Origin: Bacillus sp. Marseille-P3661
GTDB taxonomy: Bacteria > Bacillota > Bacilli > Bacillales > Bacillaceae_J
Assembly: GCF_900240995.1 (NCBI RefSeq)
Contig: NZ_LT965957.1
Location: 87,527 to 151,526, forward strand
Direction of reading: 5' to 3'
Length of the DNA: 64,000 nucleotides
Each line of letters opens with the position of its first letter. The first letter of the stretch is position 1. A program made the position numbers and the translations under genes. Below, one piece after another: positions 28,778 to 36,692 of this stretch. The notes below the pieces were generated by a model. That model saw only the letters and a program-made list of their open reading frames with translations. It ran no database searches and had not been told where the DNA came from.

Positions 28778-29626
28778 ATGACTACAAAAAGAAATCTACG
28801 TATAGGTGCTGTAGCCTATGATCCAAAGGTTATCCCGATTTGGGATATTATTCGTGATTACTATCAAAAGAATGATTTCCCTATCGATTATGTTTTATTT
28901 TCAAATTATGAAGCGCAAGTTGAGGCTTTGCTAGGAGGATTCGTTGATATTGCATGGAATACAAATGTTGCTTATTTAAAAGTGCAACAAGCAGTTGAAG
29001 GAAAGGCAAAAGTATTAGGTATGCGCGATACGGATATTGATTTTACAACAAGATTTATCGCCCGAGTCGATAAGGGTATTCAATCATTAGAAGATTTAAA
29101 GGGTAAAAGATTTGCATTAGGAAGTGCAGACTCTGCTCAGGCTGCCATTCTTCCCTACCATTTCTTAAAAACAAATGGGATTAATCCCGAGAACGACGTG
29201 GAACTTATCCGCTTTAATCTTGATGTTGGAAAACATGGTGATACAGGTACAAGTGAATACGAGGTATTACGTGCATTACAAACGGGTGTTGCAGATGCTG
29301 GTGCAATTGGCGAAAACTCTTGGATTCGCATGCTTGAACAAGGTCTTGTCGGTAATAGTGAAATTCAGTGCATTTGGACTTCACCTGGCTATTCGCATTG
29401 TAATTTTACTGTTCTCCCTGATTTTGATGATAATCTTGCACAACAATTTACAGCTTTATTATTTGCAATGGACCCTAACCAACCTGATATTAAAGAAATG
29501 ATGGAAATGGAAGGTCTTAATGAATGGGTACGTGCTGAAGGAAAAGGCTTAGATGGCTATAAAGTTCTTCAGGCCGCTATGAATGACCAAGGTATTAAAC
29601 GAGAGGATTTATCACATACAAGATAG
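28778..29626 (+). CDS. PhnD/NMT1-like binding-protein-fold protein without signal peptide
   Basis: This 282-residue protein resembles phosphonate-type ABC binding proteins: VEALLGGFVDIAWNTNVAYL (about residues 48-67), LEDLKGKRFALGSADSAQAA (about 107-126), and ALQTGVADAGAIGENSW. It has neither a signal peptide nor a lipobox: it begins MTTKRNLRIGAVAYDP and enters the fold directly. No permease or ATPase lies beside it, so it is probably cytoplasmic, as an enzyme or sensor of this fold (compare Thi5/MqnA-type enzymes) and not part of an importer. The GGAGGAG site lies between it and the preceding gene (12-base gap), indicating co-transcription with the flavoprotein and diiron genes. Confidence 0.75.
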   Translation: MTTKRNLRIGAVAYDPKVIPIWDIIRDYYQKNDFPIDYVLFSNYEAQVEALLGGFVDIAWNTNVAYLKVQQAVEGKAKVLGMRDTDIDFTTRFIARVDKGIQSLEDLKGKRFALGSADSAQAAILPYHFLKTNGINPENDVELIRFNLDVGKHGDTGTSEYEVLRALQTGVADAGAIGENSWIRMLEQGLVGNSEIQCIWTSPGYSHCNFTVLPDFDDNLAQQFTALLFAMDPNQPDIKEMMEMEGLNEWVRAEGKGLDGYKVLQAAMNDQGIKREDLSHTR

Positions 29627-29646
29627 AAAAAGGCACCGTCTGATAA

Positions 29647-29681
29647 AAAGTGGAGAAAACCGATTTGGTTTTCTCCACTTT
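29647..29681 (+). terminator. Rho-independent terminator of the diiron operon
   Basis: AAAGTGGAGAAAACC pairs perfectly with GGTTTTCTCCACTTT across a five-base loop, 20 bases after the stop codon. Confidence 0.85.
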
Positions 29682-29691
29682 CTTCTGTTCT

Positions 29692-30200
29692 TTGGCGAAT
29701 AGAGGATTATATGCCCGCTAATTTTAACGTCATAGTTGTTAGCGGACATTGAATTCCTTATTTCCTCCAAATCCGCCGTTTCGATAGTTTTGCCGGACAT
29801 TTGATTCGTTATTTCGATTAAATTACTCAAATATAGAGGGCATTTGGTTAAATAGGGGATTCCTTGTCCGGTAAACTCCTGAAACCGCCCATTTTTTGGC
29901 GAATAGAGGATTATATGTCCGCTAATCTAAGTGCCATAGTTGTTAGCGGACATTGAATTCCTTATTTCCTCCAAAACGGCGTTTACAAAGTGTCACCGGA
30001 CATATGATCCGTTATTTTCAACAAATCCCTCATTTATAGTAGCCATTTGCCTAAATAAAGGATTCCTTGTCCGGTAAACTCCTGAAACTGCCCATATTTT
30101 GGCGAATAGAGGATTATATGTCCGCTAAATAGGAGGCGCAAAGTGTTATGCGGCCAGCTAATATTAGGTGCCATTTAATAAGCGGACATAAAATGCCTTA
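29692..30200. repeat. Tandem intergenic repeat, about 204-base period
   Basis: Two near-complete units (29692-29895 and 29896-30098) and a partial third (from 30099) each begin TTGGCGAATAGAGGATTATA. Shared inner blocks include GTTAGCGGACATTGAATTCC and TTCCTTGTCCGGTAAACTCC. Within a unit the GCGGACAT and CCGGACAT boxes recur. No open frame crosses it. A degenerate relative lies at 34688-34860. It occupies nearly all of the 646-base gap between the diiron operon and the kinase gene, and looks like a dispersed intergenic repeat of this genome. Confidence 0.75.
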
Positions 30201-30272
30201 TTTGTAGATCCTACTTACGCCAAAACACCAAGGAAACTCCAGACTTCCCCTATTCTTATACCTTTCCAAGCT

Positions 30273-31937
30273 CTATTCTTCCGGACCATTAATAGGTAAA
30301 CTAATTTCAATAGTTGTACCTTTATTAAGCTGACTCGACATATTCATTGTACCGCCATGACTTTCTATAATTCTAAAGCTAACCATTAAACCTAGTCCGG
30401 TACCATCTTCTTTAGTAGTGAAAAAAGGTTCCCCTAGTTTAGGAATTTGCTCTTCAGCTATCCCTACCCCTTCATCAATAATAACTATTTTTACTATGCC
30501 TACATTAATTATTTGAACTTTTACAGTTATTTTCCCACCATTTGGCATCGCTTCAATCGCATTTTTTAAGAGATTAATAAATACTTGCTTTAATTGATTT
30601 TCTTCACACTTTATGTGTGGTATATTTTTATCCATTTCCAAATGAAACTGTATATTATTTATAATTGCTTGGGATTCAAGTAATGCGATAATATTTTGTA
30701 ATATCTGATTTACATCTTTAAAGCCATATTTTATTGCTTGCGGCTTTGAAAGAATAAGAAATTCACTAACAATCAGGTTAATACGATCTAACTCAGCTAA
30801 CATAATATCAACATATTTACTATCGAGATCTCCTTTAAAAAGTTGAATAAAACCTTTTAGAGTTGTTAAGGGATTACGAATTTCATGTGCCACTCCTGCA
30901 GCTAATTGCCCTACGGCTGATAGTTTATCAGATCTTCTTATCATTTCCTCTGCTAATTTAGATTCAGTGATATCTTTTACAATTTCATAGATTCCAATTA
31001 GTTGATTATCAGTAATAATTGGGACCATTTTTATACTAACCAATCTATTGCTACCATCTTTATGGATCATTGATACAGTAAATTCTTGATGTTTTCCTTC
31101 ATCTACACTACTAAAAACATTTTTAAAATACTCCCTGTGCATGTTTATATCTTTAGGCAGTATTAAAGAATCCCATTCCATCTTGATAAGATTTTCAACT
31201 GTATAACCACTTAATTTTTCTGCAGCTTGATTTGCATCTACTAATTTCCCGTCTAAATTAAATGTAAAGATGGCGTCTGAATTATGCACAAACAAAGACT
31301 TAAACCGCTGTTCAGTTTCTTCTAACCGTTTTTCTAAAAGTTTGCGATTTTGTTCTTGACTATAACTAAGTAATTCTTCAACCTTTTTACGTTGATCAAT
31401 ATCAATGTCAATTCCATTAACTTTTATTATATTTCCAACGGAATCTAGGATAGGTTTTATACGTTTTTGAATCCACTTAAGTTCTCCATTTTTCAGTTGA
31501 ATTCGGTACTCCCCTATTGCCGGATTTCCTTTTATTAATTCCTCATTTATTTTATTTACAATCTTAATATCTTCAGGATAAGCAATTTCTCTCCATAAAT
31601 TAATATTTTTATTAAATTCGTCTGGAGAATACCCATATAAATCTTTGACTTTTGCAGACATCAACAGGTTGTTGGAACGCAGGTCATAGGAATAGATAAC
31701 AGCATCCACACTTTCAAATAGCTCGAGTATTTCTTCGTCTTTTTTCTTCATTTCCTGTGCGTAATATCTTGCCTTATCTATATATAACCCAATCCACCAT
31801 ATTGGGAAAGCAAAGATTGCCGATAGAATCCATTCCATCAGTGGCAAATATCCTAGCGTTAAATATACATTTACTTTAAAAATCGCTGAGAAAATAATAT
31901 ATAATGAAAGGCATATTATTCTTCCTGTATACTTCAT
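30273..31937 (-). CDS. PAS-PAS sensor histidine kinase, sporulation-kinase type
   Basis: This 554-residue kinase has two N-terminal membrane helices (about residues 5-52), a first PAS domain (about 68-185, VDAVIYSYDLRSNNLLMSAK), a second PAS domain (about 205-325, DAIFTFNLDGKLVDANQAAE), a dimerisation domain with the phospho-acceptor His in GVAHEIRNPLTTLKGFIQLF, and an ATPase domain with GNGGKITVKV-like N-box text (NAIEAMPNGG), DEGVGIAEEQIPKLGEPFFT and GTGLGL. AAGGAG precedes the ATG. No response regulator gene is adjacent. This architecture and its orphan state fit the KinA/KinE-type kinases that feed the Spo0F-Spo0A phosphorelay. Role in sporulation is inferred from family. Confidence 0.88.
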   Translation of the reverse strand: MKYTGRIICLSLYIIFSAIFKVNVYLTLGYLPLMEWILSAIFAFPIWWIGLYIDKARYYAQEMKKKDEEILELFESVDAVIYSYDLRSNNLLMSAKVKDLYGYSPDEFNKNINLWREIAYPEDIKIVNKINEELIKGNPAIGEYRIQLKNGELKWIQKRIKPILDSVGNIIKVNGIDIDIDQRKKVEELLSYSQEQNRKLLEKRLEETEQRFKSLFVHNSDAIFTFNLDGKLVDANQAAEKLSGYTVENLIKMEWDSLILPKDINMHREYFKNVFSSVDEGKHQEFTVSMIHKDGSNRLVSIKMVPIITDNQLIGIYEIVKDITESKLAEEMIRRSDKLSAVGQLAAGVAHEIRNPLTTLKGFIQLFKGDLDSKYVDIMLAELDRINLIVSEFLILSKPQAIKYGFKDVNQILQNIIALLESQAIINNIQFHLEMDKNIPHIKCEENQLKQVFINLLKNAIEAMPNGGKITVKVQIINVGIVKIVIIDEGVGIAEEQIPKLGEPFFTTKEDGTGLGLMVSFRIIESHGGTMNMSSQLNKGTTIEISLPINGPEE

Positions 31938-32124
31938 TTCTATAACTCCTTAATCAATTGTTGCATTTTCCATTGTTCTATCAATAATACGAGATTTTTA
32001 GAAAACTAAACACATAAGCAACATAAAACATATTACCATAGACCTAATTATTTTTGTTAGAATAACATCAATTTCTGGTTACAATTAATGTTATTTGTTA
32101 TGGGACAACACAGATTTACATATA

Positions 32125-32166
32125 AATAGTAAAAACCGTACCTCATATGGTACGATTTTTACTATT
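32125..32166. terminator. Terminator after the DUF6920-like gene
   Basis: AATAGTAAAAA-CCGTACC pairs with GGTACG-ATTTTTACTATT, with one mismatch and a six-base loop. A-rich and T-rich flanks on both sides suit termination of the minus-strand gene. Confidence 0.75.
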
Positions 32167-32190
32167 ATGCTATACGTAATGGAATTGGTA

Positions 32191-33405
32191 TTAACTAAAT
32201 ACCACTTCCTCTATTTTGAGTTTATACCATGTAAATTTCTCTTCTCCTAACATCCACGAAATATCGATTTCAGTCGGTATTTTTATTTCATTAATAACAG
32301 CAGTCGCTTTTACTTCTCCAATACATTCAAGCCGTTGCGCATCCTTTTCGCAATCCTTGTATCTTAGTGCACTGCATTTTAATAGATCCCCACTTTTATC
32401 AAAATAGAAAGTGGCCGAACCTGTAATACCTTGATAACTCAATGTAGCAGTTGCTGAAAGCTCATCCTTTATTTTCCATGTAACATTTGGATGTGCCGCT
32501 AAAGATGGATACCATGGCATTTCTAGCAAAAATCTTTGTAAGGATGATTCATTGATTTTATCATTATTTTCTTTTTTAGCAGCCGTAACTAACGCAGCTA
32601 GTTTTACCTTAATCTCAGCCTTTCCATTGATAAAAAGATCTCTACCGAAAACACTTAAATAAGGTCTTATCGGCATGTTCACCTTCCAAAGAAAAGCAGG
32701 ACGATCTAATGATACATATTGTTGCGCTACTGCATTGTACCAATTTTTTTGTTCAGGTTTTAACTTAATTAATCCTCGTTGCTTGAGATACACATGCTGA
32801 ATAGATTTATTACCAACCATTCCAATATTGTTTAACCATTTTTGGACGATTAGTGGCAATGAACCAATCATTTGTTCCGAAACTATCGTATTTTCATTTT
32901 TGAACGGTCGAAATCGGACTAGTTCTATTTCTTTATTGGTATTCTTACTAAAATTCAGGGTAGCCATTTCGATTATAATGGGAGCTAAAATCATGAGGTT
33001 GAGGAGGGTGCCGAATTTTGCATCTTGCCATGAAAGAAAGATGAGTATTTGAGAAATCAAAATTGCAATGAAAGCTGGTATCCACCACCGACCTTTATTT
33101 GTTGCAATTAAATAAACAACTGCAAAAAAGATCAATGATGTAAACATCCAAAGAAACCCTACAGGTTTTGTGATAGTTTGCCTAAATGATTCGACCTCAA
33201 ATATGTGATATGCATGAACAAAGCCCATTAGATGTATGAGACCATGTACGCCTATTACTGTCATCAAGAAAGGAATCTTCCCAGTTCGATCAGGACCTAA
33301 CAACCGAAATACATCAAAATGCTTGTCTCCCTGATGTTCCGGCTTTGCTTTTTTAAGATAAGTAGGTAGACTGTTGCGTCCAGAAGAGAGAACCGATTTA
33401 CCCAT
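32191..33405 (-). CDS. Membrane protein with C-terminal DUF6920/DUF6544-like domain
   Basis: This 404-residue protein has two halves. Residues 45-155 hold four hydrophobic helices with histidines (VIGVHGLIHLMGFVHAYHIF). Residues 180-400 form a soluble domain (LPLIVQKWLNNIGMVGNKSI, then QRGLIKLKP, WKVNMPIRPY and GSATFYFDKSGDLLKCSALR) resembling the DUF6920 family, which may be a lipid- or ligand-binding beta barrel. AGGAGG precedes the ATG. It is monocistronic between a sporulation-type kinase and a DUF2935 gene. No enzymatic motif is visible. Domain naming is from memory; function unknown. Confidence 0.7.
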   Translation of the reverse strand: MGKSVLSSGRNSLPTYLKKAKPEHQGDKHFDVFRLLGPDRTGKIPFLMTVIGVHGLIHLMGFVHAYHIFEVESFRQTITKPVGFLWMFTSLIFFAVVYLIATNKGRWWIPAFIAILISQILIFLSWQDAKFGTLLNLMILAPIIIEMATLNFSKNTNKEIELVRFRPFKNENTIVSEQMIGSLPLIVQKWLNNIGMVGNKSIQHVYLKQRGLIKLKPEQKNWYNAVAQQYVSLDRPAFLWKVNMPIRPYLSVFGRDLFINGKAEIKVKLAALVTAAKKENNDKINESSLQRFLLEMPWYPSLAAHPNVTWKIKDELSATATLSYQGITGSATFYFDKSGDLLKCSALRYKDCEKDAQRLECIGEVKATAVINEIKIPTEIDISWMLGEEKFTWYKLKIEEVVFS

Positions 33406-33595
33406 TTGTATCTCCTCCTATACTTCTTATACCTTTAACCTATCACTTTTCCTTTGTTAAATCTGTATATTTTTCGTGAATATTTTAATTATTTATTTGC
33501 TGACTTGCGGACGATTAATTCTTAACACGCTTTTGCATATGTAAAAAATTGTCCCATATATTGATAAAGATAAAGATTTAGGAGGGGGATCTCGC

Positions 33596-34021
33596 ATGCA
33601 GTATTATTATGGACAGCATATGCCATTACGTATTTTAGATGAAGCAGAATTTTGGAAACATCAAGAAGAAGAACATACTGTGGTAATAAGAGAACTTGTC
33701 AGTAATCTAGAGACTGAATATGTAAGCGCACTAAAAGAATGGGAAAAAGCACTGAGCGCTACACGCCAGCAAGTATTACAGTATATTCAAACCGTTGTAA
33801 GATCTGGCTATTATATTCCCCATGCTTTGCAGCACCAAGTTTTACAATTAGTTTCATTTTGGCTGCAGCAAAGTTTAGATTTCATAGAATTATGCCGCCA
33901 AATCAAAAACCAAAGTCAAGCGGTAAGCGCGAACCCAACCGCCAAAGTGGTTTTAGATCATATTATTCGTGAATCAGAGTACTTTATCGGAATAGCACAG
34001 GCATTGTTATATAATAAATAA
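33596..34021 (+). CDS. DUF2935 family protein
   Basis: This 141-residue, largely helical protein opens with DEAEFWKHQEEEHTVVIREL, the HxxEEH-type motif of the DUF2935 family found in spore-formers. Acidic and histidine residues could bind metal in a helical bundle; a second set occurs near the C-terminus (LDHIIRESEYFIGIAQAL). GGAGGGGG lies 8 bases upstream of the ATG. It is a single gene closed by a terminator. Full-length family members often have two such domains; this one has about one. Some relatives are reported as spore or coat-associated; function here is open. Confidence 0.75.
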   Translation: MQYYYGQHMPLRILDEAEFWKHQEEEHTVVIRELVSNLETEYVSALKEWEKALSATRQQVLQYIQTVVRSGYYIPHALQHQVLQLVSFWLQQSLDFIELCRQIKNQSQAVSANPTAKVVLDHIIRESEYFIGIAQALLYNK

Positions 34022-34047
34022 ACCTCTCTTACTAGGAGAGGTTTTTT
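34021..34047 (+). terminator. Rho-independent terminator after the DUF2935 gene
   Basis: AACCTCTC and GAGAGGTT form a perfect stem around a seven-base loop, followed by TTTTTG. It begins at the stop codon and also lies directly beyond ubiX on the other strand. Confidence 0.85.
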
Positions 34048-34051
34048 GTGT

Positions 34052-34624
34052 CTAAACCGGCTTTTTATCTTTCCATCTTGTCGTTAATGAATTATCGATA
34101 TCAAATTGATCAAGTGTTCTCGCCACAATATGGTCAACAATATCATCAATAGATTTAGGATGATTATAAAACGCTGGCACAGGAGGAAAAATCGTAACTC
34201 CCATTCTTGATAACGCTAACATGTTTTCTAAATGAATGTCATTCAAAGGTGATTCACGAGTTAACAGCACAAGCTTTTTTCTTTCTTTTAGGATTACATC
34301 TGCAGCTCTGCCTAAAAGGCCTTCTGACATTCCAGCGCGAATTGTCGCAAGCGTTTTCATACTACACGGCGCGACTACCATGCCGTCTACACGAAACGAC
34401 CCACTAGAAATCGAAGCAGCTTGGTTCATTGACCCATGAACAACCGATGCTAATTCCTTTACTTGTTCGACACTATAATCAGTTTCTAAACCAATCGTTG
34501 TTTCTGCCCATTTCGTCATAACTAAATGGGTTTCCACATCATATGTGCGAAGGGCTTCTAACATTCTAATTCCAAATATTGCTCCAGATGCACCTGAGAT
34601 TCCTACTATGATTCTTTTCTTCAT
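34052..34624 (-). CDS. ubiX: Flavin prenyltransferase, UbiX/BsdB family
   Basis: This protein of about 190 residues has the UbiX flavin site (RIIVGISGASGAIFGIRML, residues 4-22), the GSFRVDGMVVAPCSMKTLA phosphate/FMN region (about 77-95), and the LLTRESPLNDIHLENMLALS helix. UbiX joins dimethylallyl phosphate to FMN, making the prenylated flavin that UbiD decarboxylases need. AAGGAGGG lies 6 bases before the second ATG, which I chose. It lies downstream of the ubiD operon but is separated from the zinc-ribbon gene by about 390 bases containing a repeat relic and a hairpin, so it may have its own promoter. Functional pairing with the UbiD gene is well supported by knowledge of the family. Confidence 0.92.
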   Translation of the reverse strand: MKKRIIVGISGASGAIFGIRMLEALRTYDVETHLVMTKWAETTIGLETDYSVEQVKELASVVHGSMNQAASISSGSFRVDGMVVAPCSMKTLATIRAGMSEGLLGRAADVILKERKKLVLLTRESPLNDIHLENMLALSRMGVTIFPPVPAFYNHPKSIDDIVDHIVARTLDQFDIDNSLTTRWKDKKPV

Positions 34625-34687
34625 CATATACCCTCCTTTAATTTAAAACATAAGCTTGATAAAGCACTCAGTTGTTCAACTTTATTG

Positions 34688-34860
34688 GATACCTGGACAT
34701 AAGACCGTTATTTGTGTCAAGTGGATGTTTTAAAGCATTTTACGGACATATGTTCCTCTGTTTGAATAATTCTAGCAAACTATTTATTGACTTTAATTAT
34801 ATAGTGAATTCACCGCCCGGTAAACCCTTCACTCGTGGCCTTTTTAAAAGAATAATAGAT
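34688..34860. repeat. Degenerate copy of the GGACAT intergenic repeat
   Basis: GGACATAAGACCGTTATTTG, ACGGACATATGTTCCTCTGT and CCCGGTAAACCCTTC echo boxes of the tandem repeat at 29692-30200, in the same order. It fills most of the gap (34628-35014) between ubiX and the zinc-ribbon gene. I see no gene in this gap. Confidence 0.5.
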
Positions 34861-34971
34861 CGATTGCGGAAAAATATTCTCCACTCCCAAAAAACACCGT
34901 TACTGCACACGGCCAAGTGATCCACCAAAGCCTTTAAAACGCCTTTTTACTTCTATATACCTATAATAAAG

Positions 34972-34995
34972 AAAAGAGGCACTGGACCTCTTCTC
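34972..34995 (-). terminator. Hairpin after the zinc-ribbon gene
   Basis: AAAAGAGG and CCTCTTCT form a short stem with a seven-base loop, 20 bases past the stop, with a T-rich tail on the minus strand. It probably ends the long transporter-to-UbiD operon. Confidence 0.6.
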
Positions 34996-35014
34996 TTAAT
35001 CAAAATATAGAAAT

Positions 35015-35194
35015 CTACTTCTGATTTTCTAGCTTTTTTTGTACGCCATCTTCCGCTTTGAATTCCGTTTCACAATAAGGACAAATTAGATCCAAATCAG
35101 AATGTAGCATTTCATATTCAGCATAAAAACTGCCAGAACATTTTACACAATCAACCCATAATATCTTATTGCTTAAATAACCGCCTGCTCCCAT
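35015..35194 (-). CDS. Small zinc-ribbon protein, UbiD-type decarboxylase subunit D-like
   Basis: This 59-residue protein starts MGAGGYLSN and contains two cysteine pairs, VDCVKCSGS and ICPYCETEF, a zinc-ribbon or rubredoxin-like knuckle. AAAGGAG lies 8 bases before this ATG; the long open frame upstream of it runs inside ubiD and is not real. In Bacillus, the hydroxyaryl-acid decarboxylase operon bsdBCD/vdcBCD has a third small cysteine-rich subunit, and this gene occupies the matching position just after UbiD (28-base gap). Equivalence is inferred from size, cysteines and position, since sequence similarity is slight. Confidence 0.7.
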   Translation of the reverse strand: MGAGGYLSNKILWVDCVKCSGSFYAEYEMLHSDLDLICPYCETEFKAEDGVQKKLENQK

Positions 35195-35222
35195 TTTTAT
35201 TGCTCCCTTCATATTCTCATAA

Positions 35223-36626
35223 TTACTTAGTTGTAACAGTACTATTTGAACCAATATAATCTTTGAGTTTAACACGTTCCATAACCTCTGGTGGAACTCT
35301 GAAACGTGTTGGCGATGGATGCGCCGTTTGTTTCGTTGCATCTGTAATGACCTTCCAACCAGCACCTTCATTATAAAACGTATTTCGTCCACGAACCTTT
35401 TGAATATCTCGATCAGGATTTACATAATTTAATGCAGCCCAGCGTACATCCAACTCATTGAATGGATCAATATCATGATCTACAACTGTAATATATTGCA
35501 GCATCGAATCAAATCCAATTGCCGCCATTGCGATATTAAATGGTTCATCTTCTGTTCTTTTCTTAATTGAAATATGACATTCTAAGCGGCAGCATCCGGA
35601 AAATGGCATTTTTACACCAACGATATTTCCAAATTGTTTTTGCAGCATATTATAAATGCCGCCTTCTTTTGGAATACCACCTAACAACCAATGCTCTGCA
35701 TGACCGGAAAAGACAGTTTGAAGTACTGCATTTTCTTTTTTAGTAATTGCCGTAATATTCATTAACTGGCGAATACATTGCGGCTGATAATCCCGAGTTA
35801 CTTCTCCGAATGGATCGACAACTGTTTTTGCACCTGGTTCGATGACACCCTCGATTAAAATTTCAGCATCTGCCGGTACTAAGAAATCATGGCCCCACGT
35901 TTCACTTGGAACAAGACGAACTGGCTCTTGCAGAAAAGCTCCAATTGTTGCATAGTCGTCATTTCCAAATGGAACGCGAGCTGCTGCACCTAACGTAAAC
36001 GCTGGATGGTGACCAATAATACTTACAACCGGCGCTGCTAGCCCACGATCTTCATATTTTTGAAGTATTCTGCCGAGATGTGGTGAATGGATAGAAACAC
36101 CGGCTTTATTAGGTCCTTTTGGGAAAACCTTTGTAAATGAAACATCATAAAAGCCTTCATCAGGATCCTTCATAACAAGCATCATCGTTAAAACCGGACT
36201 TAAATCCATTTCATAATGTCTAACGATCGGTAGTTCTTTTATATCAATGTCAGTTCCCGTTTTAATATCAAATTTAACAGGTGCCTCATTTTCTGAAACT
36301 ATTACAGGCTTAATTTTCTCTTGCTCCCGTTTGGCAAACTCTAGGCTTACAGCCATTCCGCCTTTCGTTGCATCTCCACCAAGTTGTTGTCCGATTCGCT
36401 CTCTTGTTCCAAATATATTAGACACAACCGTCATATTCGTTTTTTGATCATGATTGTTAACAACATCTTGAAACCAGGGGATTCTTGGATCTCCTTCTTG
36501 ATCCATTTGCTCAAGCAATGCTGTCACCTCAAAACGGTGAGGGACTACACTACGGTTCACTTCAACTAATTCAGATGATCCGCTTGCTCTTAACTCTTCT
36601 AAATAACCTTTTAAATTTTTAGCCAA
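35223..36626 (-). CDS. ubiD: UbiD-family prenyl-FMN-dependent decarboxylase
   Basis: This 467-residue protein is normal UbiD length. Key blocks are GIHSPHLGR-type text (GVSIHSPHLGRILQKY), a middle region ending DPFGEVTRDY, and the catalytic acid/arginine block VDHDIDPFNELDVRWAAL (about residues 385-402), matching the Glu-Arg-Asp network of the family. It would use prenylated FMN from UbiX, Mn and K to (de)carboxylate an aromatic or unsaturated acid reversibly. It follows a ThDP decarboxylase and an aldehyde dehydrogenase in the operon and has the small zinc-ribbon gene after it. An aryl acid made by the aldehyde dehydrogenase is a logical substrate; this is inference. Confidence 0.92.
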   Translation of the reverse strand: MAKNLKGYLEELRASGSSELVEVNRSVVPHRFEVTALLEQMDQEGDPRIPWFQDVVNNHDQKTNMTVVSNIFGTRERIGQQLGGDATKGGMAVSLEFAKREQEKIKPVIVSENEAPVKFDIKTGTDIDIKELPIVRHYEMDLSPVLTMMLVMKDPDEGFYDVSFTKVFPKGPNKAGVSIHSPHLGRILQKYEDRGLAAPVVSIIGHHPAFTLGAAARVPFGNDDYATIGAFLQEPVRLVPSETWGHDFLVPADAEILIEGVIEPGAKTVVDPFGEVTRDYQPQCIRQLMNITAITKKENAVLQTVFSGHAEHWLLGGIPKEGGIYNMLQKQFGNIVGVKMPFSGCCRLECHISIKKRTEDEPFNIAMAAIGFDSMLQYITVVDHDIDPFNELDVRWAALNYVNPDRDIQKVRGRNTFYNEGAGWKVITDATKQTAHPSPTRFRVPPEVMERVKLKDYIGSNSTVTTK

Positions 36627-36692
36627 ACTGACTCTCTCCTCTCTATTTAGCCACTTCTATAAAAACTCTTAGATTTAAAGTCTATGATTCAC

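Noticed and set aside
29692-30200. Insertion sequence remnant
   Set aside because: No transposase frame, no terminal inverted repeats with target duplication; the tandem unit pattern fits an intergenic repeat.
35195-35392. N-terminal extension of the zinc-ribbon protein
   Set aside because: The extension is antiparallel to nothing but lies inside the ubiD coding region in another frame; the ribosome site supports the start at 35194.
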